From: Shewanella putrefaciens
Lineage (GTDB): Bacteria; Pseudomonadota; Gammaproteobacteria; Enterobacterales; Shewanellaceae
Direction: 5' to 3'
DNA: 64,000 nucleotides
Assembly: GCF_016406305.1 (NCBI RefSeq)
Contig: NZ_CP066369.1
Span: 2,126,501 to 2,190,500 of the forward strand
The notes under the pieces are model-generated. The model did not search any database. It saw nothing but the letters and a program-made list of their open reading frames with translations, and was not told the origin of the DNA. Positions 18,229-27,650 of this stretch are shown here, in pieces. How positions within the stretch are numbered: the first letter of the stretch is position 1; every line of letters starts with the position of its first letter. The position numbers and the translations under genes were made by a program.

Positions 18229-21200
18229 GCCTGTGCTCCTTCTTCACTGCTGGAATTGGTTACCGCTAAGTTCATGCCTTCGTTAAGGGCAAAGTCCTCT
18301 AGCTCTGCTAAGGTGCCCTTCTGATATAAGCTCACCATAGGTGCATAAATGCGCTGCGCCAGTGCCCCAAAGCGGGCTTGGGTAAAGTCCTTGGGGAACT
18401 GAAACAGCCTTTGGTAGTGCGGCTCTGTGCCTTCGCCGATTTCGCCCTGTTCATCTAACCATTCTGCTTCAGCTTCCTTCAATTTGTCCCCATGTTCACC
18501 CTCGGCTTGGGCGTAGGCGAGGGAGGTTCTGGGCATAAAACACAGGGGATGTTGCTGCCCCTCGAAGAATAATTGCAGTAAATCCCTCAACCGTGCGTGG
18601 GCCTGCTCGGGATGAATGGGGGACAGCGCATGGAAATGCCCCATATCGAGGAGGTAGCTCGCCTGGGTGTGGCCCATCGCCATCAAGCATAAATGGCGAA
18701 TATACAGGCGCAGCAGATCGCGGCCATGGGCACTGCCGGGGCGGTAATTGACCAGCCCCTTAGGGCTAATATCGTCGATTCGGCCCTCGAGGAGGAGGGT
18801 GTGTATTTGGCCTAGGGGATAAATATCGGGCTCAAAGCTGAGTTTAATATCCCCATGGCGGCTCGGTACTTCCCCCTTAAGGAATAAGGTTCTGCCAATT
18901 AACGGTGAAATATCATGCTGATATTGGCGTAGCAAGAGTTCATCGAAGGGCCGCATGGGGAGATTGCCCTTGGCTTTAAGGCGTTCAATAAAATCGATAT
19001 CGGCGGTTGTTATGCCTTGGCTAATGTTATGGTCCAGCAACTCGGCCTGTAGCTGGTAGCGTTCGAGGGCATCTAATCCAAAGGGTTCATCGTTATCATC
19101 CGCTTGAATACGAATACTTAAATCGACTTTCAGGCTGCGGTTAAAGAAATATTGCGCCGGATTTCGGAAAAAACGGATCAAGGCGGAGACATCTACATGG
19201 GCCATCTCCCCATGCCCCATGTCCGCAGCCTTGTCGGTATCGATAGGCAGATTTTCCAAACTGTGGATCTGGGTATCGGCATCAATAAAGTGCTGACGAG
19301 GCAACAGCTGATTGGGTGGACACCATTGTTTGCTGTAGCTTTGCTTGATGCCGGCGTCATTCGGATTTTCACTGCCCGCTTTAGGTGCGCGATACAGGCG
19401 AGGATCGAAGGGCTGCAACGGCTGGTGGCTGACAATGGCGCTGTGCAGGGCGGCTTCTGCGGCTTCAACCTTAGTGGTTTCAAGCTTAGTGCTTTCAAGC
19501 TCAGTGCTTTCAAGCTCAGGCAATAGGCTTTCAGGCAGATAGCAAAGCTGACAATACTCAATCAGCTCAGAGACTAACATAGAGGCTATTCGCTCTGAGT
19601 TGTCCCGCTCACTGCGGCCAATATAGCTGATATAGAGCTGCTCGCGGGCGGATAACAGGGCTTCTAAAAACAGATATCTATCATCGAGGCGGCGGGATCT
19701 ATCGCCCTTACGCGCCCCAAAGTGGGCCATTAAATCAAAGCCCACAGGGTGAGTCACCCTAGGGTAAACACCGTCGTTCATTCCCAGTAAACACACTACC
19801 TTAAAGGGAATCGAGCGCATCGGCATTAAGGTGCAAAAATTCACGCTTCCGGCGAGGTAGCGTTGGCCAACGCGGGACTCGGTTAAGCGTTGATTAAACC
19901 ATTGCTGCAATACCTCAATGCTCAGGGTGAGTGTATTGGCGATAGGCTGCCCCACTATTGCTCCTGACGACAGTGCTTCGAACGACAGTGCCTCTGGCGA
20001 CTTGGCCTCTGACAACAGGGCCTCTGGTGACAGTGCGGTTGGGGCTGCACAGAGTAACTCTTGCTCTAATGCGGCGATGGCGTCGCGGATTTCCTGTAAT
20101 TGCTCGCGCTCATCCTCATCTGTGTCGTAGAAGGCATCGAGCATCTGGCTCAACTCGGCTAAACGTGCCGTCCCCGTTTGGGGGCGTTCAAATTGCTGCG
20201 CTGTGTCATCGAGGACTTCGATAAAGTTGAGTAACTTGCCGAGTGCCTGGGCCGATTGACCTTCTACCCCAGAGACCACTAAGTTGTCCAGATAGAGGGG
20301 CGCATCGTCACTGAGGGCATATCCTAAGATTAACCGCCGGATCCCAAAGGCCCAGGAGTTTTGTTCGAAGGCCGGAACTCCTTGTTTAAGGCGACTGTGT
20401 TGATCCCGCCCCCAACGGACTCCGGCATCATCCAACCAGCGGCGGATCAGTTGCAACTCATCGTCATCGAGTCCAAAGCGGCGCAAAATGGCGGGCACTT
20501 CCAGTATGCTCAGAATATCGGTCAGGCCGAAGCGGCTCTGGTTTATGCCCAGTAAATTTAAAAAACTGTTGATCAGCGGTGATTCCTGGGCGGCGCCGCG
20601 GTCGGCAATGGCGTAGGGAATGTACTCTAACCCTTGTTTGGCAGCAAAAACGGCATCGATATAGGGGGCATAGGCGGCGACGTCGGGCAGCATCACTACT
20701 ATGTCTTTAGGTAATAGCGGCGCTGTTGTTTGGTTCTGGCTTTGGTTTAGGCTATGGCTATGGCGGTCGAGTAGATCGAGCAAGTGATCGTGCAGGGTTT
20801 CGACCTCCCGCAGTGGGCTGTGGCAACTGATGATACGAATCGATTCATCGTCCTGCTTGAGGATGCGCCGGGCACTGGTGTTTTGATAAAGCGCGGTATC
20901 TGGGCCGAGCACCCTGTCTAGGGTCTGCATCTCTAAAATATCGTATTGCACCCCGTGGAGCATGCTGGCCCGACTCTGGGGATCATTCGGGTTATCACAG
21001 GGCTCACGATAAACATCATGGCCAAAATCACAGTGATCGCTAGGCAGTTCGAGCAGCATATCGAGCAACTCGCGGCCCATTTTGCCGTTATTGGCGAGCA
21101 GCGGATTACCCACCTCAAGCTTGTCTTCCCATTGCTCGGCCAATTGCCGTTTCCCAGCATATTGCACCGCCATACGGGCGCGGTGACGGGGATCGACTAT

Positions 21201-22016
21201 ATCCCCCCAATAGTGCTGACAGGGGCTGAGCCCGAGGATGACAACATCGATGCGGCCTGCCAAATGATAAAGCACTTCAAGGGTTTGTGGCGCCATTGAA
21301 GAAATACCAAACACAAATAAGCGTTGGGGTAACTTGGCAAGGGAAGTCGTGGGGTCCTCAAGTTTAGCAATCAAGTCAGCGTGCAGATTGGCCCTGTGGT
21401 AATGGCTTTGCTGAAGTTCATCCCGGTTAAAGGCCACAAGGGCGCGCCATAACAGCGGCTGCCATGCCTGTTCTTCATTGAGTCGTATGCCTTCGGGCTG
21501 GGTATTTTGCTCCCACGCTAACATCCAGTCGGGACGGTAGACTAAATATTGGTCAAAGATATCGGCGATACGGCCACAGAGCTGGTAGAGCTTGATCTGA
21601 TCTAAGGGATCATCGGCTTGGGTGTGTGTTTCAGTGTTGGGCTGCGTTAATTCAGGGGAACTTGGGGCTAAATAATGTCTTAAAGGCCCAAAGGCTTCAT
21701 CGGCTAATTGCCGTGGCAGCAATTGCATTAGTTTCCAGGTCATTGCCGCCTTGGTAAAAGCATTATCCTTGGGCACATTGGGCAATAGCTCGTGGCAGAG
21801 CTGCCAGGTAAAGCTGGAGGGCAAAGGGAATTCCAGTGCTGCGGCGACCCCATTCTGCTTGGCTATTTCTAGGCGCAGCCAAGTTGACATGCCGGGGCTT
21901 TGCACCAAAATATGCTCGCTTTGCAGTAGGCGTGCACTTGGTACGCGCTGGCGAAGGTAGGCGGCTAAATGGGCGCAGAGCACTTCCATTTGATTGGACT
22001 GGATTAACTTTAACAT
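18225..22016 (-). CDS. recC: Exodeoxyribonuclease V gamma subunit RecC
   Basis: 1263 residues with the chosen ATG, whose N-terminus MLKLIQSNQMEVL aligns with E. coli RecC (MLRVYHSNRLDVL); a GTG 24 bases upstream is possible. RecC recognises Chi and splits the DNA strands. E. coli RecC is 1122 residues, so this one is longer. Two low-complexity insertions account for part of it: SPEAL/SFEAL-type repeats near residue 660-686 and LEST/LETT repeats near 833-853, each coded by roughly 15-bp DNA repeats. It is the first gene of recC-recB-recD. Confidence 0.94.
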   Translation of the reverse strand: MLKLIQSNQMEVLCAHLAAYLRQRVPSARLLQSEHILVQSPGMSTWLRLEIAKQNGVAAALEFPLPSSFTWQLCHELLPNVPKDNAFTKAAMTWKLMQLLPRQLADEAFGPLRHYLAPSSPELTQPNTETHTQADDPLDQIKLYQLCGRIADIFDQYLVYRPDWMLAWEQNTQPEGIRLNEEQAWQPLLWRALVAFNRDELQQSHYHRANLHADLIAKLEDPTTSLAKLPQRLFVFGISSMAPQTLEVLYHLAGRIDVVILGLSPCQHYWGDIVDPRHRARMAVQYAGKRQLAEQWEDKLEVGNPLLANNGKMGRELLDMLLELPSDHCDFGHDVYREPCDNPNDPQSRASMLHGVQYDILEMQTLDRVLGPDTALYQNTSARRILKQDDESIRIISCHSPLREVETLHDHLLDLLDRHSHSLNQSQNQTTAPLLPKDIVVMLPDVAAYAPYIDAVFAAKQGLEYIPYAIADRGAAQESPLINSFLNLLGINQSRFGLTDILSILEVPAILRRFGLDDDELQLIRRWLDDAGVRWGRDQHSRLKQGVPAFEQNSWAFGIRRLILGYALSDDAPLYLDNLVVSGVEGQSAQALGKLLNFIEVLDDTAQQFERPQTGTARLAELSQMLDAFYDTDEDEREQLQEIRDAIAALEQELLCAAPTALSPEALLSEAKSPEALSFEALSSGAIVGQPIANTLTLSIEVLQQWFNQRLTESRVGQRYLAGSVNFCTLMPMRSIPFKVVCLLGMNDGVYPRVTHPVGFDLMAHFGARKGDRSRRLDDRYLFLEALLSAREQLYISYIGRSERDNSERIASMLVSELIEYCQLCYLPESLLPELESTELESTKLETTKVEAAEAALHSAIVSHQPLQPFDPRLYRAPKAGSENPNDAGIKQSYSKQWCPPNQLLPRQHFIDADTQIHSLENLPIDTDKAADMGHGEMAHVDVSALIRFFRNPAQYFFNRSLKVDLSIRIQADDNDEPFGLDALERYQLQAELLDHNISQGITTADIDFIERLKAKGNLPMRPFDELLLRQYQHDISPLIGRTLFLKGEVPSRHGDIKLSFEPDIYPLGQIHTLLLEGRIDDISPKGLVNYRPGSAHGRDLLRLYIRHLCLMAMGHTQASYLLDMGHFHALSPIHPEQAHARLRDLLQLFFEGQQHPLCFMPRTSLAYAQAEGEHGDKLKEAEAEWLDEQGEIGEGTEPHYQRLFQFPKDFTQARFGALAQRIYAPMVSLYQKGTLAELEDFALNEGMNLAVTNSSSEEGAQA
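19459..19518 (-). repeat. About 15-bp tandem repeats inside recC (first tract)
   Basis: Plus-strand unit TTCAAGCTCAGTGCT and variants repeat about four times, giving ELEST-type peptide repeats in RecC. In-frame, imperfect copies. Confidence 0.8.
19960..20040 (-). repeat. About 15-bp tandem repeats inside recC (second tract)
   Basis: Plus-strand units related to GACAGTGCCTCTGGC repeat about five times with divergence, giving SPEAL/SFEAL/SSGA-type repeats in RecC. They probably form a flexible surface loop. Confidence 0.75.
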
Positions 22017-22140
22017 GTTCAACCCGTGATCTTGTGTCACTCAAAGGGTGACAATAGTGATGAATGTGTGCTTAACAGCAATTCTATGTGTTTGATTTAT
22101 AAGATTCAACAAGCCTTAGCCCCTAGGCTGAATTAAGCGC

Positions 22141-24348
22141 TTATTTTAAGTGCTTATTGGGGCGCATCAGCAGCAAGTGAAGTGCGGTCGCTTTGGCTTT
22201 AAATTGTGCCAATTGCTGCTGGTAAACCTGTGCCGGTAAGTCCTGGTATTTAAGGGCGACGTAACTCTCGGTTAACTCGCTAAACAGGGCGCACAACTTT
22301 GGTGCTTTATGCCGATAGTCGGCTAGGATTTGCGCGGCGAAGTGGTTGGGGCCTTGGTTTGGGCTGCGGCGGATCCCGTGTTTCGCTAGGCGTTTACAAA
22401 TACCTTGGTAACGCTCGCTGATGGGATCTTGCCCCTGTTTAACCCGGAATAACCCCACACTGTAGGCAATGTACAGTCCAATCAAGCCGATACATAGGCT
22501 CATAAAGACGGCGACCTTAGTCTTAGTGACATCTCCGAGCAGATTTCTCAATACCTTATTTTGCCGTTCTTGGTTAAAGCCAAGCACCCATAGGCTCCAG
22601 TAATAATCTATGCTGGCAAACCTTTGTCTTAGCTCATTAAGCCAAGGGAGCGCCTTTAAGCGCAGGGGGCTAAATGGGCTTTCTTGTAGGTAACTTTGCT
22701 CTGGATCAAACTGGGCATCAAAACCCAATTCGATACGATTGGGAGCCACCATGGCGGTGGGGTCAAACCGCACCCAACCTTCGCCCTCTAGCCAAATTTC
22801 TGCCCATGCATGGGCCATATATTGGTACACGCTTAAATATCCCGCCTGGGGATTGTATTCTCCGCCTTGATAACCTGTGACCATGCGCGCGGGTAATCCG
22901 GTTGCCCGCGCCATAAAAATCAAGGCCGAGGCATAGTGCACACAGAAGCCGGCTTTATTTTCAAACAAAAAATCATCTATCTGTTGCGGCCCTAGTGGTG
23001 GCGGAGTGAGGGTATAGAAATATGGTTGGCTATTGAAATAGCGCATCATGGCCCAAAGGCGCTGCTTAGGGGCGGGATATTGGCTGTTAAATTGCTTGGC
23101 GAGGGCCAAGGTGCGGGGGTTACTGTCATCGGGCAGCTTAAGGTTGATAGCCCTTTGTGTGTTTGAGAGCTGAAGATCCATGGGGGCGCTGGGCCAGGAC
23201 TCCACTCGATAGCTGATACGTTGATCGACATTCCGTAGGGAGTAGAGGCGATAATCGGGCAGGTTGACTATGCCGTCATCCTGACTGTAGGCCAGATCTA
23301 AGCCAAATAACCAGGGTTGGTGGCTAGGCTCGGCAATCACTTGATAGCGATAAATCTTTGTTTGCGGGTTTGCTGAAGCCTGTGGCGAGGCGGTATTGGT
23401 TAGCTTGGGCTCCTGCGCCAATGTTGATTCTGCTAAGGTGAATAGCTTGGCAGGATTGGGCCGGGAAGGGGGTAAAAGAAAAGCATCCTGCTGCAGTTTT
23501 TTGATGCCGATTTCCTGGCGCCAAGTGAGGCCATCATAATCTTCCAGTACTAGAGCTCGCCAGTAGAGCTCGGCATTAGGCGGACTGTTGCCTTGAGAAT
23601 TGTTGGTTTGAGAATTGGTCCCTTGAAAGCTGGCCCGAAAGGCTAATTCAGTGGAACGGGTCAGCTTAGTAATGTCCCCCACAGACACTGTATCGGATAA
23701 TCCGGTTTGCGTCTCTTTTATATTGGGCACCAACCACAGGGGGGCAAAGCGCGGCAGGACTAAAAATAATAATAATGCTAGGGGCGCACTCTGCAACAGT
23801 AATTTGCCACTCATCCATGCCGTATGTTGCCATGACTGCTTGGTTTGATACAGGGTCACCAGTACGCAGGTGTTGATCACTGTGACCCCCAGCAAATGCA
23901 CAGTGTTGAGCATAGATTGGTGATCGATAAAGCTTAATGCGATCAAAAAGTAGCCCACAATGACGACGGCGCGCACATCTCTTAAGCTTCGCATCTCAAT
24001 GTATTTTAAGGCATAACCTAAAATAAGCAGATTGACTAAGGCATTCAGTAACCCGATTTCCCCAGAAACCAAGGCGAGGGTGATTGCTGCGCCAATGGCG
24101 AGGCTAGTGACTAAAAACCGCGGAGGTTTAGCAACTTTCCCCACATAAATGCCGATGCGCCACACAAGGCAGATGGCGCAGATCCCCAGTGTCCAAGGCG
24201 TAGTTTTATCAAACAAGGGGCTCAATACCGCCAGATTGGTTAATAGCAACCAAAAGAGGGTTTGGCGGCTGATATTCTCTCCGGTCTGTGGCGAGCCTAG
24301 GTTGCTCGATAGCGCCATCTTCTTGGTGAACATCTTCTTGCTGAACAT
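22141..24348 (-). CDS. Membrane transglutaminase-like protein (TgpA/DUF3488)
   Basis: 735 residues. Five or more N-terminal membrane helices (DUF3488 region, about 30-200), then a periplasmic transglutaminase-like domain with the Cys-His-Asp triad visible as GFCVHYA, YMAHAWAE and RFDPTA (about 465-540), another membrane helix near 620 and a cytoplasmic tail (DUF4129-like). It resembles TgpA of Pseudomonas. Its start overlaps the stop of the DUF58 gene by one base (TAATG), and together with moxR it makes the common MoxR-DUF58-TgpA operon, whose exact role is unsettled. The first codons contain a duplicated 15-bp unit (MFSKK/MFTKK). Confidence 0.9.
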   Translation of the reverse strand: MFSKKMFTKKMALSSNLGSPQTGENISRQTLFWLLLTNLAVLSPLFDKTTPWTLGICAICLVWRIGIYVGKVAKPPRFLVTSLAIGAAITLALVSGEIGLLNALVNLLILGYALKYIEMRSLRDVRAVVIVGYFLIALSFIDHQSMLNTVHLLGVTVINTCVLVTLYQTKQSWQHTAWMSGKLLLQSAPLALLLFLVLPRFAPLWLVPNIKETQTGLSDTVSVGDITKLTRSTELAFRASFQGTNSQTNNSQGNSPPNAELYWRALVLEDYDGLTWRQEIGIKKLQQDAFLLPPSRPNPAKLFTLAESTLAQEPKLTNTASPQASANPQTKIYRYQVIAEPSHQPWLFGLDLAYSQDDGIVNLPDYRLYSLRNVDQRISYRVESWPSAPMDLQLSNTQRAINLKLPDDSNPRTLALAKQFNSQYPAPKQRLWAMMRYFNSQPYFYTLTPPPLGPQQIDDFLFENKAGFCVHYASALIFMARATGLPARMVTGYQGGEYNPQAGYLSVYQYMAHAWAEIWLEGEGWVRFDPTAMVAPNRIELGFDAQFDPEQSYLQESPFSPLRLKALPWLNELRQRFASIDYYWSLWVLGFNQERQNKVLRNLLGDVTKTKVAVFMSLCIGLIGLYIAYSVGLFRVKQGQDPISERYQGICKRLAKHGIRRSPNQGPNHFAAQILADYRHKAPKLCALFSELTESYVALKYQDLPAQVYQQQLAQFKAKATALHLLLMRPNKHLK

Positions 24349-25412
24349 TAGCGCGTATCCTCCACCGTGGGGATATCTCGTCTCTGACCAAAATTTTTCA
24401 AAGTAGGCTGGATGGTGCGGTCAGCTTGTTTGAATAGGGCATCGACCTGGGGGTAGAGGGCTAATGCCTTTTGGCAGGCCACTCTATGGCTGTTGCCTAT
24501 GGCGGGGGCGAGGATAATGTCTTCCCCCTCTGGCGTGTGCAACAAAAGGCCAAAATGCTGCTCGAGTTGCGACAGTTTGTTGACCTGCCAGCTTAGCTGG
24601 CTCAATTGGGATTCGAGCCGTTTGGGATCGGGCCTTAATCTTAACCAAACGGGATCGCCCTGTGGCTGCTCAAACTCCTTAGTCAAAAAGCCGCGTCCCT
24701 GTGCCCATTGTTTCCACGCCACTTGCTTTAAGGATTCGCCGAGCACATAGGGTTTGAGCCCTTTAAATTCATCTATACCGGCCACGTGTTTCCCCGCAAA
24801 TTCGGGGAGGATGTCTTCGGGCTGGTTATCTGTCGCCTCGAGGTGAACCGGCGCTTCTATGGGCGCGGCATACACTAAGTGCTGGGTATCGAGATCGATA
24901 TGGGACCAAGCCCGGCACAGTCCGAGGGGATAGAAAGATTCAATCTTAAGTCGCCCGGGGTTGAGTTTACCGCGCTTCCCATGTTCGAAGGGAACTAGGG
25001 CCTGAACTTCGTCCGCGCCGACCTGTTTAATAATAAAGCTAAGATTTTGTGGGTAGCTCAAATTCACGTTATGGCTCATGTGATTAGAACTGAGTAACAC
25101 GGGAAAGGTGATGGTTTCCCCCGCATAGACTTCAGGCGGCGTGACGGCCCGTAAATGCAGCCCTGCGAGATTTTTATAGCTGTAGAGGATCCCCGTATTA
25201 AACAGGCTTAAGAGCAAAATACTTAAGCCAATCACTAAATTATTCTGATAGTTGGTGCCAAACAAATACAAGAGCAACACCAGTGCAAGCCAAATTAGGC
25301 CAAAGCCGCTGGGCAGAATAAAGATACTGCGGTGACTGAGGGTGATCTCAGGGCTCGGTGGTAAACGCCGTGCGAGCCAGCGCTGCCATATTGGCGCAAT
25401 CACTCGTTTCAC
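24348..25412 (-). CDS. DUF58 domain protein
   Basis: 354 residues, starting GTG. Two adjacent membrane helices near the N-terminus (about 28-75), then a cytoplasmic/periplasmic region with the DUF58 core around GLKPYVLGESLKQVAWKQWA, in which a basic and aromatic pattern is conserved. It belongs with MoxR AAA ATPases as a presumed client or partner. It lies 54 bases after moxR and overlaps the next gene. A near-perfect 12-bp duplication (AGATGGTGAA...) lies just before the start. Confidence 0.88.
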   Translation of the reverse strand: MKRVIAPIWQRWLARRLPPSPEITLSHRSIFILPSGFGLIWLALVLLLYLFGTNYQNNLVIGLSILLLSLFNTGILYSYKNLAGLHLRAVTPPEVYAGETITFPVLLSSNHMSHNVNLSYPQNLSFIIKQVGADEVQALVPFEHGKRGKLNPGRLKIESFYPLGLCRAWSHIDLDTQHLVYAAPIEAPVHLEATDNQPEDILPEFAGKHVAGIDEFKGLKPYVLGESLKQVAWKQWAQGRGFLTKEFEQPQGDPVWLRLRPDPKRLESQLSQLSWQVNKLSQLEQHFGLLLHTPEGEDIILAPAIGNSHRVACQKALALYPQVDALFKQADRTIQPTLKNFGQRRDIPTVEDTR

Positions 25413-25466
25413 TCTGGTTCACCATCTGGCTTCACCATCTTAGTTTCCTCCGATGATTTGCGATTG

Positions 25467-26378
25467 CTACAAAATGGGATTGACGCTGGCGAGGATCCGC
25501 TCCGAAATCGCTTCTCCCTGCAGTTGGCTACTGGTTCTGAGCCTATGTTCGGCGACGGCGCAAAACACCGCCTGCACATCTTCGGGGACCAGATAATGTC
25601 TGCCCTCTAAAAAGGCCCAGGCCTTAGCGGCTTGTAAGAGCGCCTTAGTCGCTCGGGGGGACAGGCCGACACTTTCGGCTTGAGTGCGGGAAAAACTCAC
25701 TAGGGCCAAAATATAATTCAGCAGGGCATCGGAGGCGCTGATCCTGTCGCATTCCTCCTGCAGTTGCATCAATGCCATAGGCGTTAAACATTGGGGCAAT
25801 TGATCGAGTGTGAGGTGGGAATGATGATGTTTAAGCATGGCAAATTCAGCATCGTGGCTGGGATAACCGATGGAAAGCCGCATCATAAAGCGATCTAATT
25901 GGGATTCTGGCAGGGGAAACGTGCCCGATTGATCCGTGGGGTTTTGCGTTGCGATCACAAAAAAGGGATTCGGCAGCCTGTGGGTGATGCCATCGACGGA
26001 GATCTGTTGTTCGGCCATCGCTTCGAGTAAGGCACTTTGGGTTTTAGGGCTGGCGCGGTTGATCTCATCGGCTAAGATCATCTGTTTAAATATCGGCCCA
26101 GGGTGAAATACAAATTGCGCTTGATGCTTATCAAAAATCGAGACCCCGAGAATATCGGCGGGTAACATGTCGCTGGTAAATTGCACCCTTTGATAGCTTA
26201 AACCTAAGCTTTGGGCGATGGCGTGGGACAGGCTGGTCTTGCCCATACCGGGCAAGTCTTCAATCAACAGATGGCCGCGGGCGAGGATACAGGCCAAAGC
26301 CAAACGGATCTGCCGAGGTTTACCCAGCAAGACTTGCTCAAGTTGTTGTAATAGTTCGCTGATCCCAGTTTGTGCCAC
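25467..26378 (-). CDS. MoxR-type AAA+ ATPase
   Basis: 303 residues, starting GTG with AAGGAG six bases before. Walker A is GLPGMGKT, Walker B is ILADEINRASPKTQSALLEAM, and sensor 1 is in FFVIATQNPTDQSG. MoxR proteins are thought to act as chaperones in assembly of complexes, often with VWA and DUF58 partners. First gene of the three-gene operon. Confidence 0.92.
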   Translation of the reverse strand: MAQTGISELLQQLEQVLLGKPRQIRLALACILARGHLLIEDLPGMGKTSLSHAIAQSLGLSYQRVQFTSDMLPADILGVSIFDKHQAQFVFHPGPIFKQMILADEINRASPKTQSALLEAMAEQQISVDGITHRLPNPFFVIATQNPTDQSGTFPLPESQLDRFMMRLSIGYPSHDAEFAMLKHHHSHLTLDQLPQCLTPMALMQLQEECDRISASDALLNYILALVSFSRTQAESVGLSPRATKALLQAAKAWAFLEGRHYLVPEDVQAVFCAVAEHRLRTSSQLQGEAISERILASVNPIL

Positions 26379-26407
26379 GGAGGACTCCTTGTGTCGTTAG
26401 CTTTATG

Positions 26408-26443
26408 ACTATCACATTAGCACTATCACATTAGCACTATCAC
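26408..26443. repeat. 14-bp tandem repeat upstream of moxR
   Basis: Unit ACTATCACATTAGC occurs at 26408-26421 and 26422-26435 as perfect copies, then a partial third copy. It lies 30 bases upstream of the moxR start, in the likely promoter or leader. Confidence 0.9.
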
Positions 26444-26478
26444 TCTCATTAAATAACTGTTCTTAATGATGCTACATC

Positions 26479-26571
26479 GCAGGGTATCGCACGCAGGCAC
26501 GCCGTTAACTCTTCCTTGAGGGCTCCACCGCGCCATCCATGGCGCAGAGGGCCTGCTTACCGATACCCTGC
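26479..26571. repeat. Nested palindromic intergenic element
   Basis: Three nested inverted repeats: outer GCAGGGTATCG (26479-26489) with its exact complement at 26561-26571; middle GCAGGC (26493-26498) with GCCTGC (26551-26556); inner GCGCCAT (26530-26536) with ATGGCGC (26539-26545) and a 2-base loop. The layout is like a small dispersed repeat unit (REP/MITE-like). I cannot count copies elsewhere. Confidence 0.6.
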
Positions 26572-26708
26572 TCGCCCTATAAAGTGATCTCAATTCAAAA
26601 CGGCTATTTAGCACTCAAATCAATACTATCACTATGGTGGAATATACCGCGCTTATCCAGCGGATTAATGTCCGTAAAGAATGGGTTTTTGGTCCAGAGG
26701 TGCGTTGG

Positions 26709-27413
26709 TTAGCCTAAACACAGCACCTGCGTAGCGCTGGGGCGGATAAACCAAGGTTTAAATAAAAAGCCTTGCACAAAATCAACCCCAATGGATTTGG
26801 CGAAGGCGAGTTGTGCTTCGGTTTCTATGCCCTCCAAAATGGTTTGTTTGCCGGTACGTTTGGCAAACTCCACTAGGGCCGCGATCAGTTGGATCCCCTG
26901 GGATTGCTCAATGAGGGTTAACCAATAGCGATCAAATTTGAGGAAATCCACATTCAGCATCAAATCGATTGACAGCAGGGAATGGGGCGCCCCTATATCA
27001 TCGAGGGCCACTTTAATATTTGCCTCTTTGAATTGGCGAAAGAGTTGATTGGCAAGCTGCGCATCGCTAATGCAGGTATTTTCAATAATTTCAACGGTAA
27101 TGTGTTGATAGCCTGATAAGAGCGTGAGTAATTTTTCGGTATATGGGCCATTCACTGCATGGGGATCGATATTGATAAACAGTCGTTGCTCACTTGGGGC
27201 ATGTTGCAGTTGAAAGGTTTTGGCCTGATATTCCACCGCGGCTAAGGTCGCGCTCGACTCATGCAATTGTTCAAACACCAGATTAGGGGCGATCGCTTGA
27301 CCATTGGGTAAATAAAAGCGGGCGAGGGCTTCGTAGCCATTAATGCTTTGGTCCTGCGGATTGACAAAGGGTTGATATTCACAGCTTAGGGTCAGAGAGT
27401 GGAGATTGATCAT
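26709..27413 (-). CDS. EAL-domain c-di-GMP phosphodiesterase-like protein
   Basis: 234 residues, essentially a lone EAL domain with no sensor or membrane segment. Motif residues seen: E28 in YEALAR, N in LFINIDP, E in VEIIEN, DD in ALDDIG, K in LKFDR, E in ILEGIET and Q in FVQGFLF. The key metal ligands are thus mostly kept, but loop 6 reads DDIGAPHSLLS rather than the usual DDFGTGYSS, so activity may be altered. Family role: hydrolysis of c-di-GMP. Single gene. Confidence 0.88.
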   Translation of the reverse strand: MINLHSLTLSCEYQPFVNPQDQSINGYEALARFYLPNGQAIAPNLVFEQLHESSATLAAVEYQAKTFQLQHAPSEQRLFINIDPHAVNGPYTEKLLTLLSGYQHITVEIIENTCISDAQLANQLFRQFKEANIKVALDDIGAPHSLLSIDLMLNVDFLKFDRYWLTLIEQSQGIQLIAALVEFAKRTGKQTILEGIETEAQLAFAKSIGVDFVQGFLFKPWFIRPSATQVLCLG

Positions 27414-27604
27414 TGCCAGATACAGAGATGTAATCCATGGATCGCTAATTAATTACATTTATTCCGCAGCAGTGCAATTAAGTTTACCTTAATGTTGTTT
27501 GATTGCTGCTTTAATGTGCATTTTTATAATCAATTGAATTATATTGACTAATGTCAAGTAATTGACTCTGCGGCAGCGGGTGATTAAGGCCTCTTAGCGT
27601 TTGA

Positions 27605-27632
27605 ATTTAAGGTGGCCGAGGCCACCTTAAAT
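27605..27632. terminator. Long perfect hairpin between the EAL gene and slt
   Basis: 13-bp arms (ATTTAAGGTGGCC at 27605-27617 and its complement at 27620-27632) with a 2-base centre. It lies 19 bases beyond the slt stop (minus strand). The flanking T/A bases are inside the stem, so it is a probable but atypical terminator. Confidence 0.55.
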
Positions 27633-27650
27633 GCGGAACTTCGGGGTGGG

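Larger units (their letters stand above)
26379..26708. other. 330-bp intergenic region with repeats
   Basis: It lies between moxR and the EAL gene, both on the minus strand. It holds a 14-bp tandem repeat (26408-26443) and a 93-bp nested palindromic element (26479-26571), each given separately. I see no convincing coding frame. Confidence 0.6.
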
